NCBI GenBank assembly: GCA_003693875.1
Contig: RFLO01000023.1
Location: forward strand, 1 to 10,411
Reading direction: 5' to 3'
Source: Candidatus Pacearchaeota archaeon
Lineage (GTDB): Archaea; Nanobdellota; Nanobdellia; Pacearchaeales; GW2011-AR1
DNA: 10,411 nucleotides
Part shown: piece after piece, positions 5,255 through 10,411 of the stretch
Layout: every line of letters starts with the position of its first letter
Numbering within the stretch: the stretch's first letter is position 1
Position numbers and translations under genes: made by a program
The notes under the pieces: generated by a model
What the model was told of the DNA's origin: nothing
Databases searched by the model: none
Seen by the model: the letters and a program-made list of their open reading frames with translations, nothing else

Positions 5255-7191
5255 AAAAAGGAGTTAAGTATGTTGTGAGGAAGAAAGGAATGTTTTGGCC
5301 CAGCCAGGAAATGAAAAAAATTGCCAACATAACAGATTCAAAAATCTATGAAAAAGCCGCAAAAAATCCAATCAAATTCTGGGAAAATCTTGCAAGGGAG
5401 GGCATAACCTGGGAAAAAGAATGGGACAAAGCTTATGTTGAGAAACTGCCATACTTTCAGTGGTTTAGGAACGGTAAACTTAATTTTTCTGTTAATTGCC
5501 TTGACAGACATCTGGATCACGGCAGCCGTGTTGCAATGATCTGGGTTCCAGAGCCAGTAAGCGAAAAGCCCGTAAAGTGGACTTACAGGGAACTCTATGA
5601 CAAGGTTTGTCGTTTTGCTAATGTTCTAAAGTCTAACGGGATTCGTAAGGGTGATGTCGTTTCAATTTACCTTCCAATGATTCCCGAAGCCCTTGTAGCG
5701 ATGCTTGCATGTACAAGAATTGGAGCTATTCATTCAGTTGTTTTTAGCGCATTTTCAACAGACGCACTTAGAGCAAGAATCGAAGACGGAAATGCAAAAA
5801 TTATCATCACAAGTGATGGGTATTTTCGACGAGGGAAGCCAGAGTTCTTGCTTAAAAAAGCGGTAAAGGCGGCAAAGAATACAACAGTGGAAAAAATTAT
5901 CGTTGTCGATAGACTTGGAAAAAGAGTACGCGGTAAAAAATTCTTAGACTTCTATACGGAAGTTGAGCTTGCAGATTCCTATTGCGAACCGGAAATTGTT
6001 AATTCTCAGGACACTATGTTTATTCTTTATACAAGCGGGACAACAGGCAAACCAAAAGGAATAGTTCATGACACAGGAGGCTATGCTGTTCAGGCTTATT
6101 GGACTTCAAAGTGGAACTTTAATTTAAATCCAGGTGATTTAATGTGGTGTACTGCAGATGTTGGATGGATAACCGGACATACCTATGCTTTTTATGGGCC
6201 CCTTCTGACCGGTGCGACAACTCTTATCTACGAAGGAAGTCCGGATTATCCGGACCCGGGAAGGTGGTGGGAGATAATAGAAGAACATAAGGTAAATGTC
6301 TTTTACACTGCACCCACAGCAATAAGGATGTTTATGAGGGTAAATGAAAATTGGATAAAAAAACATGACCTTTCATCAATTAGGATTCTTGGTACTGTTG
6401 GCGAGCCAATTGATGAGGAGTCGTGGATGTGGTATTTTGAAAAAATTGGCGGCGGGAGATGCCCGATAATTGATACATGGTGGCAGACTGAAACTGGAGG
6501 AACGTTAATAAATGTCTTGCCGGGAATAGGCCCTTTCGTTCCAACGGTTTCTGGAAAAAGCTTTCCAGGAGTGACCCACCGGATAGTTGACGACAATGGA
6601 AAACCCGTTAAGAAAGGAAAGGAGGGGTTCCTTGTGCAGAAGAGCCCATTTGCTCCAGGGATGCTTCACGGAGTTTTTAATAATCACAAGAAGTATGTTG
6701 ATACATATTGGAAAAAGTTTAGGAAATATTACGATACAAGTGATGGGGCATTTATCTACAAGGGACTTATTCGGATAACTGGAAGAACCGATGATGTAAT
6801 GAAGGTTGCGGGACACAGGCTTGCAACAGCAGAGCTTGAAAATGCAATACATTCGCACAAGAAAGTTGCAGAATGTGCAGTGGTTCCGATGCCAGATGAA
6901 ATAAGGGGGCAAGTTCCGGTAGCCTTTGTTGTATTAAAGCGAGGCGGCGGGAGTGAACGGCTTGAGAGAAAGATAAAAAAATTTGTTGACCAAAAAATTG
7001 GTCCAACAGCAAGACCCCATAAAATTTATTTTGTAGGAGATTTGCCAAAAACCAGAAGTGGCAAGATTATGAGAAGAATCTTAAAGGCACTTTTAGTTAA
7101 TGAGGAGCCAAAAGGGCTTATGACCCTTGTGAATCCAGAATCCGTAGAGGAGATTCGGAAAACAATTTCTAAATATGGCAGTAAAAAATAG
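5251..7191 (+). CDS. acs: Acetyl-CoA synthetase, AMP-forming
   Basis: Converts acetate, ATP and CoA to acetyl-CoA, AMP and PPi (EC 6.2.1.1) in the cytoplasm. At 646 aa it matches the full-length family (about 650). Motifs in order are the N-terminal ACS region to about residue 85, the adenylation core (VKWTYRELYDK), the phosphate-binding loop YTSGTTGKPKG (260-270), DVGWITGHTY, YTAPTAIRMFMR, GEPIDEE, DTWWQTETGG (second Trp, 411, equals the pocket Trp414 of the Salmonella enzyme and indicates acetate), hinge GRTDDVMKVAGHRL (511-524), and TRSGKIMRR with Lys605, the residue acetylated to switch off bacterial Acs. No acetyltransferase or deacetylase is in the window. The ATG overlaps the upstream CYTH stop (ATGA), implying coupled translation. 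Many archaea rely on ADP-forming enzymes instead. Confidence 0.95.
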   Translation: MKKGVKYVVRKKGMFWPSQEMKKIANITDSKIYEKAAKNPIKFWENLAREGITWEKEWDKAYVEKLPYFQWFRNGKLNFSVNCLDRHLDHGSRVAMIWVPEPVSEKPVKWTYRELYDKVCRFANVLKSNGIRKGDVVSIYLPMIPEALVAMLACTRIGAIHSVVFSAFSTDALRARIEDGNAKIIITSDGYFRRGKPEFLLKKAVKAAKNTTVEKIIVVDRLGKRVRGKKFLDFYTEVELADSYCEPEIVNSQDTMFILYTSGTTGKPKGIVHDTGGYAVQAYWTSKWNFNLNPGDLMWCTADVGWITGHTYAFYGPLLTGATTLIYEGSPDYPDPGRWWEIIEEHKVNVFYTAPTAIRMFMRVNENWIKKHDLSSIRILGTVGEPIDEESWMWYFEKIGGGRCPIIDTWWQTETGGTLINVLPGIGPFVPTVSGKSFPGVTHRIVDDNGKPVKKGKEGFLVQKSPFAPGMLHGVFNNHKKYVDTYWKKFRKYYDTSDGAFIYKGLIRITGRTDDVMKVAGHRLATAELENAIHSHKKVAECAVVPMPDEIRGQVPVAFVVLKRGGGSERLERKIKKFVDQKIGPTARPHKIYFVGDLPKTRSGKIMRRILKALLVNEEPKGLMTLVNPESVEEIRKTISKYGSKK

Positions 7192-7195
7192 AAAT

Positions 7196-7204
7196 ATATT
7201 TAAA
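7196..7204 (+). promoter_or_regulatory. TATA box of the surface-protein cluster
   Basis: TATTTAAA within the run ATATATTTAAAG, just past the acs stop codon and centred about 26 nt before ATG 7226. It supports the shorter start of the next gene and an independent transcript. Confidence 0.45.
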
Positions 7205-7225
7205 GGGATTTTACCAAAAGAATTT

Positions 7226-7438
7226 ATGGATAAAAAGAAAAAGACGGTGATCCTGGTCATTATTGCTGTTGTTTTGGCACTTATTGCCGCGCTTTTACAA
7301 TTTGCAGATTCTGGTGAAGTGCCAGTTCAAAAAAGTAAGTCAACAAAGTCTGCAAAAGGTTCTGGAACTGTTGCATTGGTCATAGAGCCAACAAATGTAG
7401 AAGATAGGGGAAATCCATTTAAAGGAGGGGGCGAATGA
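7226..7438 (+). CDS. Small single-membrane-span protein, unknown function
   Basis: The 70-aa protein begins with a lysine cluster (MDKKKK), then one hydrophobic helix (about residues 7-26). Next comes a Ser/Lys/Gly-rich linker and a short tail with GTVALVIEPTNVEDRGNPF. The positive N-terminus predicts the tail is outside the cell. The frame is open upstream to an ATG at 7175 inside acs. The TATA box at 7196 predicts transcription from about 7225, so 7226 is chosen. Its end overlaps the next start (ATGA), and its last codons supply that gene's Shine-Dalgarno, so the two are co-translated. No known family was recognised. It could be a small subunit or anchor for the neighbouring surface proteins. 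Confidence 0.6.
   Translation: MDKKKKTVILVIIAVVLALIAALLQFADSGEVPVQKSKSTKSAKGSGTVALVIEPTNVEDRGNPFKGGGE
7424..7428 (+). promoter_or_regulatory. Shine-Dalgarno for the 193-aa surface protein
   Basis: GGAGG, 6 nt before ATG 7435 and inside the upstream coding sequence. It marks an operon-internal gene, in contrast with the leaderless first genes. Confidence 0.6.
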
Positions 7439-8016
7439 GTTCGGGGTATGACTGGATTGCCAGGGTATCTATTTTTGTGATAGTTATTTCTTTAGCAGTT
7501 ATAGGAGTAAAGCTTACCGGTCATGCAACAGATACAGGAACAATTAACCTAACTGTACAAAGCAACGTAGCAATCAATTTCACAATAGATAACATTAATT
7601 GGAGTACAGGAAAAGTTAGTGCTGGCAAGGACCATGCAACCCTCGATACTACTGGTTCAGGGACTGTTACAAATGGAACATGGGCTGCTCAGCCGGGATT
7701 CAGAATAGAAAATATTGGAACAGTAAATGTAACCTTAAACATCTCAAGCGACAAAGATGCAGCAACTTTTCTTGGAGACTCGGGGGCATCGTTTAAATAC
7801 AAGATCTCTGACAACGAGACTGGCTCTTGTGTTGGGAACGGAGCGTCAAGTTTTACAGAGTTTAGCGGCTCTAATGTGGACCAGCCTGGATGTAGCCTTT
7901 TTGAGTTTAACAATTCCAAGGACTCCATTGAATTAGACATTGAGTTGGTTATTCCATACACAACGCCCTCTGGAGCAAAGAGTGCAGTGGTTACAGCCAA
8001 CGCTACGGCAGTATAA
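7435..8016 (+). CDS. Membrane-anchored or secreted beta-rich surface protein, sequon-rich
   Basis: The 193-aa protein has an N-terminal hydrophobic segment (about 10-26, after a short polar start), then an entirely polar Thr/Ser/Asn/Gly-rich domain with alternating beta-strand character. Nine N-glycosylation sequons (N-x-S/T) are visible: NLT, NFT, NWS, NGT, NVT, NIS, NET, NNS and NAT. Two cysteines, Cys132 and Cys153, could form one disulfide. This composition fits an archaeal glycosylated envelope or fibre subunit. The segment with GFRIENIGTVNVTLNIS resembles beta-sandwich domains common in archaeal secreted proteins. No named family is recognised. The hydrophobic segment could be a cleaved signal or a retained anchor. 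It starts by ATGA overlap with the 70-aa gene and is followed by a new TATA box. Confidence 0.7.
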   Translation: MSSGYDWIARVSIFVIVISLAVIGVKLTGHATDTGTINLTVQSNVAINFTIDNINWSTGKVSAGKDHATLDTTGSGTVTNGTWAAQPGFRIENIGTVNVTLNISSDKDAATFLGDSGASFKYKISDNETGSCVGNGASSFTEFSGSNVDQPGCSLFEFNNSKDSIELDIELVIPYTTPSGAKSAVVTANATAV

Positions 8017-8079
8017 TTCTGACATTGTACCTTGAATTTTGGAAAAACAAATTCTTGCTTTTAGGACATCAAAAAAACC

Positions 8080-8086
8080 TTATAAA
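8080..8086 (+). promoter_or_regulatory. TATA box of the 377-aa membrane protein gene
   Basis: TTATAAA centred 25 nt before ATG 8108. It decides the start: the open frame runs 23 codons further upstream to a TTG at 8039, but that segment would precede the transcription start. Confidence 0.55.
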
Positions 8087-8107
8087 GAGAACTTTCTTAT
8101 CAGGATT

Positions 8108-9241
8108 ATGAGAAGAGGTGTTTTTATTTTGTTAGTCTTTTTGATGGGCTATGTTAGTGCTGGAGCGGTTGGCTTAAGCCCGGCTTCAAAATACCTTTTT
8201 TTTGAACCAAACAAGGAAATAAATTTTAGTTTTAGTGTTTTTGGCGATGGAAACGAAACAATAGAAGTGTCCCTTGGAGGAGATTTAGCAAAGTATGCAG
8301 AGCTAAGCGAGAGCATCTTTAATGGCTCTGGAAATTTTTATGTAAGGCTATTGCTCCCAGAGAAGCTTGAAAAACCGGGCATAAATTACCTTTATGTTTC
8401 TGCGAGCGAAAAAAGAGAAGCTTCAAAGAGCAGCGGAAGCTTTATCGGAAGCCGTGCCATAACAAGAGCAGTGATAAAGGTTTTTTCACCATACCCCGGA
8501 AAATATGTTGAAGGAACATTCAAAGTAGATGACATAAACGAGGGAGAAAACACAAGGGTCCACTTTGATATAAGAAACCTTGGAACGGAAAACCTATATA
8601 TTCAGCCAATAGTTGAAATTTATCCAGAGTCCAGGTCAAAAGTTCTTCTAAGAAGAGAGTTCAATAAGACCTTCGTAAAGAGCAAGGAAACTCTTAAGGT
8701 AAACGAAACTCTTGAGACCAAACATTTTTCTTCAGGGGATTATGCCACATCAGGAATTGTGGAATACGGCGGGGAAATTCTCGTTTTAAACGGAACATTC
8801 AGAGTGGGGAAAAAAGCAGTAAAAATTGAGGATTATGATTACGGGTTTTACACTGGAAAGATAAATCGTTTTAATGTAGTCGTAAAAAGCCTCTGGAACT
8901 CTCCGATGAAAAACGTATTCTACCGGATATCTATTATAAAAGATAACATAGTTGTAGCCTCGTTTTATTCGCCCTCGGTTTCTCTTAAGCCATGGGAGAA
9001 AAAAATACTTACAGGATACTTTGATGCTACAAATTTTAGCGCGGGAAGATACATTGCAGACATAATCATCAGGTTTGATGGGTCAACCGAAAGAAAGACT
9101 GTTGCAGTATACCTTGCCAATCCACCAAAAAAGAAAAATTATTATCTTGAGATTTTTATCGGACTTGTAATAGCAATCTTTTTATGCATAATCACAATAA
9201 TCTATCTTGTTTGGAGGATGAACCATGGTAGAAAAAGATAA
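8108..9241 (+). CDS. Type I membrane protein with Ig-like/CARDB-like extracellular domains
   Basis: The 377-aa protein starts with a typical signal peptide (MRRGVFILLVFLMGYVSAG), followed by a large extracellular part, one C-terminal transmembrane helix (about 347-369) and a short basic cytoplasmic tail. At least two beta-sandwich regions are suggested. One around VHFDIRNLGTENLYIQP and one near residues 250-330 (GKINRFNVVVKSLWNSPMKN, VSLKPWEKKILTGYF, AGRYIADIIIRF) follow the CARDB/NEW3 pattern of strand, N-x-G or N-S-P turn, and late G-x-Y strand. Several N-x-S/T sequons (NFS, NET, NGS, NKT, NGT) support an outside location. The next gene overlaps by 17 nt. Likely role: envelope adhesin, anchor or assembly factor. 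No enzyme motif is seen. Confidence 0.7.
   Translation: MRRGVFILLVFLMGYVSAGAVGLSPASKYLFFEPNKEINFSFSVFGDGNETIEVSLGGDLAKYAELSESIFNGSGNFYVRLLLPEKLEKPGINYLYVSASEKREASKSSGSFIGSRAITRAVIKVFSPYPGKYVEGTFKVDDINEGENTRVHFDIRNLGTENLYIQPIVEIYPESRSKVLLRREFNKTFVKSKETLKVNETLETKHFSSGDYATSGIVEYGGEILVLNGTFRVGKKAVKIEDYDYGFYTGKINRFNVVVKSLWNSPMKNVFYRISIIKDNIVVASFYSPSVSLKPWEKKILTGYFDATNFSAGRYIADIIIRFDGSTERKTVAVYLANPPKKKNYYLEIFIGLVIAIFLCIITIIYLVWRMNHGRKR
9213..9217 (+). promoter_or_regulatory. Shine-Dalgarno for the 138-aa anchored protein
   Basis: GGAGG, 7 nt before ATG 9225 and within the upstream coding sequence. There is no TATA box at leaderless distance, so this gene is translated from the upstream mRNA. Confidence 0.6.
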
Positions 9242-9641
9242 GATATCTCTTGCAGTAGTCTTTGTTGTATTCGTTTTTATTGTTTGGTATTTTTTCCCGA
9301 TAGATAAGAAAACTATTGAAGCAGAGTTTATCTTAGGGGACATAGTTGGAATTGACCTCAACCCCAAGAAGCTTACTTTTGGAGAGGCTCCAAGAGGGCA
9401 GACATTAAGCCGCGGGATTTACATTGAAAACACATTAAATGAACAAGTCATTGTAAAAATTACCGCAAGCGGAGAGATAGCAAAAGGCATTTTTGCAAGC
9501 GAGAACAATTTTTTGATGGGACCCCTTGAAAAAAGGAGGGTAATGTTTTGGCTAAAAACCTCAAAGTTTAGAAAAGAAGGCAAACACAAGGGAGTCGTAA
9601 AAATTGCCTTTTATAGAAAGCCTTTTTGGAAAGGTTTATAA
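9225..9641 (+). CDS. Membrane-anchored small beta-domain protein
   Basis: The 138-aa protein has one N-terminal transmembrane helix (about 8-24, after MVEKDK), then a soluble domain predicted outside. The segment LNPKKLTFGEAPRGQ with SRGIYIENTL, then VIVKITASG and a final VVKIAFYRK strand, matches the general pattern of Ig-like ASH-type or choice-of-anchor domains (L-x-F-G-x-x-P-x-G, then a strand ending in N). It overlaps the 377-aa membrane protein gene by 17 nt and uses a GGAGG site inside it, so both should be made together and may interact at the cell surface. No catalytic residues are evident. The family assignment is tentative. Confidence 0.65.
   Translation: MVEKDKISLAVVFVVFVFIVWYFFPIDKKTIEAEFILGDIVGIDLNPKKLTFGEAPRGQTLSRGIYIENTLNEQVIVKITASGEIAKGIFASENNFLMGPLEKRRVMFWLKTSKFRKEGKHKGVVKIAFYRKPFWKGL
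9635..9641 (+). promoter_or_regulatory. TATA box of the glutaredoxin gene
   Basis: TTTATAA overlaps the stop codon of the preceding gene and is centred 26 nt before ATG 9664. This favours the short start over the upstream ATG at 9604. Confidence 0.55.
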
Positions 9642-9663
9642 CTTATCAAATGCTGCAATTGTT

Positions 9664-9927
9664 ATGGAAATTGAAATGTACTACAAACCGGGATGTCCTT
9701 TTTGTATGGCGGCAGAAAAATTGTTTTTAAGTAAAAAAAGAAATCCAAAGAAGATAAATCTTTTAGAACTAGGAAAAGACAAACTTGAAGAACTTAGCGA
9801 AAAATCAGGAGGATGGAAGACAGCACCAATGATATTTATTGATGGAAAATTCTACGGCGGATACTCGGACGTAAAAAAACTTGATGACGAAGGAAAACTT
9901 GACAATATTCTGACTACTCAACAATAG
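9664..9927 (+). CDS. Glutaredoxin-like thiol-disulfide oxidoreductase
   Basis: The 87-aa protein is a single glutaredoxin/thioredoxin fold. It shows the redox motif CPFC (Cys11, Cys14) after the first strand (EIEMYYKPG), the TAP cis-proline motif (KTAPMIFIDGKFYGG) and the GG turn followed by acidic residues (GGYSDVKKLDD). These are the glutaredoxin hallmarks, with CPFC in place of the usual CPYC and TAP in place of TVP. There is no signal peptide, so it acts in the cytoplasm, reducing disulfides or glutathione-like mixed disulfides. The physiological thiol in this lineage is unknown. The frame is open upstream to an ATG at 9604 overlapping the 138-aa gene, but the TATA box and the family N-terminus support 9664. 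Its 3' end overlaps the convergent minus-strand gene by 14 nt. Confidence 0.82.
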   Translation: MEIEMYYKPGCPFCMAAEKLFLSKKRNPKKINLLELGKDKLEELSEKSGGWKTAPMIFIDGKFYGGYSDVKKLDDEGKLDNILTTQQ

Positions 9928-10375
9928 GGCTTATCTTTTGGCCAAATAATCTTGACGCAATCCTGCAATAATTCTCAAGATTTTTTTCAAAGTATGGGGG
10001 GTTTTCCCGCTGAATTTTTCCAATTATGTAGTAAGCTTTTGACAAAAACTCTCCAAAATCAGCTTTCGGCGTAAGGCCAAACTTCCTAAAATTTGCTACA
10101 CCGGCAGGCTTTCTTGTTCCAATGCCCAAGAATATCTCTTTTTTTGATTGAACAAGGGTTTTTGCATGTTTTGTTGCTTCAAAAGTGTGTGACCGTGCAT
10201 TTAGCATTGGCCCAAACAACTCATCAAATTTTGTAAGAATCATCGCAGGCGCCTCCTTAAATTTTTCAGGAACGACAAAATAAAAAGAAGAAAATTTTGA
10301 GAACTTCGGAATTTTCATTTTTTTAATCGAGGCGATTATCTTTTTTGGGTCTTCATGTGTTTTTGAAAAAATCAT
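9914..10375 (-). CDS. Conserved-looking hypothetical protein, family not recognised
   Basis: A 153-aa soluble, lysine-rich protein with no signal peptide, membrane span or recognised motif. Features seen are a basic N-terminal segment (KKIIASIKKMKIPKFSKF), a central FGPMLNARSHTFEATKHAKT stretch, then IFLGIGTRKPAGVANFRKFG, and a helical, aromatic-rich C-terminus (KAYYIIGKIQRENPPYFEK and on to SRLFGQK). Codon use and the strong TATA box 23 nt upstream argue that it is real. The GIGTRKPAG loop could be a ligand-binding turn, but that is speculation. It is convergent with the glutaredoxin gene, overlapping by 14 nt, and ends in TAG. Confidence 0.7.
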   Translation of the reverse strand: MIFSKTHEDPKKIIASIKKMKIPKFSKFSSFYFVVPEKFKEAPAMILTKFDELFGPMLNARSHTFEATKHAKTLVQSKKEIFLGIGTRKPAGVANFRKFGLTPKADFGEFLSKAYYIIGKIQRENPPYFEKNLENYCRIASRLFGQKISPIVE

Positions 10376-10393
10376 TGAGAAATAAGTTGAAAC

Positions 10394-10401
10394 ATTATAA
10401 G
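10394..10401 (-). promoter_or_regulatory. TATA box of the minus-strand hypothetical gene
   Basis: CTTATAAT on the minus strand, centred about 23 nt before the ATG at 10375. It indicates a leaderless transcript and supports that start. Confidence 0.45.
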
Positions 10402-10411
10402 TGTAGGGTTC

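Noticed and set aside
6505..6912. Long open frame antisense to acs
   Set aside because: It lies wholly inside a clearly conserved coding region and has the irregular Cys/His/Pro composition of a shadow frame.
7175..7225. Upstream ATG for the 70-aa membrane protein
   Set aside because: It sits within acs and before the TATA box at 7196. The MDKKKK start fits a membrane-anchor N-terminus better.
8039..8107. TTG-initiated extension of the 377-aa membrane protein
   Set aside because: The TATA box at 8080 predicts transcription starting at 8108, and the signal peptide begins there with MRRGVF.
9604..9663. Upstream ATG for the glutaredoxin gene
   Set aside because: It lies before the TATA box at 9635, overlaps the previous gene by 38 nt, and adds 20 residues absent from the glutaredoxin fold.

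Overview
The window looks like chromosome from a small-genome archaeon, most likely a DPANN lineage such as Pacearchaeota or Woesearchaeota. This is inferred from protein types and signals, not from a marker-gene phylogeny. The DNA is AT-rich and tightly packed. Nearly every transcription unit begins with an archaeal TATA box about 23-26 nt before its start codon, which implies leaderless mRNAs. Genes inside operons instead use a 4-nt ATGA overlap and/or a GGAGG Shine-Dalgarno. TyrRS is of the archaeal/eukaryotic type, there is a PC4-like protein, and several anchored N-glycosylation-rich surface proteins are present. No mobile element, CRISPR array or phage gene was seen.

Left part (1-3820), housekeeping. 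tyrS (+) runs convergently against lysS (class II, -). Behind lysS on the same strand lies tRNA-Ser(GGA). Divergent from the tRNA is a short, regulatory-domain-free DAHP synthase (first step of the shikimate pathway). The first ~115 bases may hold the start of a gene leaving the window on the minus strand, but its frame has an early TAG.

Middle (3821-4236), about 415 bases without a protein gene. A TATA box is followed at the expected distance by three consecutive hairpins, each capped by a C(UUCG)G tetraloop, then a G/C hairpin with a U-run. This is a strong candidate for an undescribed structured non-coding RNA. A further perfect 7-bp hairpin and a second TATA box follow before the next gene.

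Right part (4237-10411). A PC4-like protein with an acidic tail comes first, then a CYTH-domain protein translationally coupled to AMP-forming acetyl-CoA synthetase. Next are four small to medium membrane-anchored or secreted proteins: a 70-aa single-TM protein, a 193-aa sequon-rich protein, a 377-aa type I membrane protein with Ig-like folds, and a 138-aa anchored beta-domain protein. They look like a cell-surface module. A glutaredoxin-like protein follows, overlapping at its 3' end an unrecognised 153-aa protein on the minus strand. Acetate activation, aromatic biosynthesis and tRNA charging are ordinary metabolism. The RNA locus and the surface module are the parts most worth attention.
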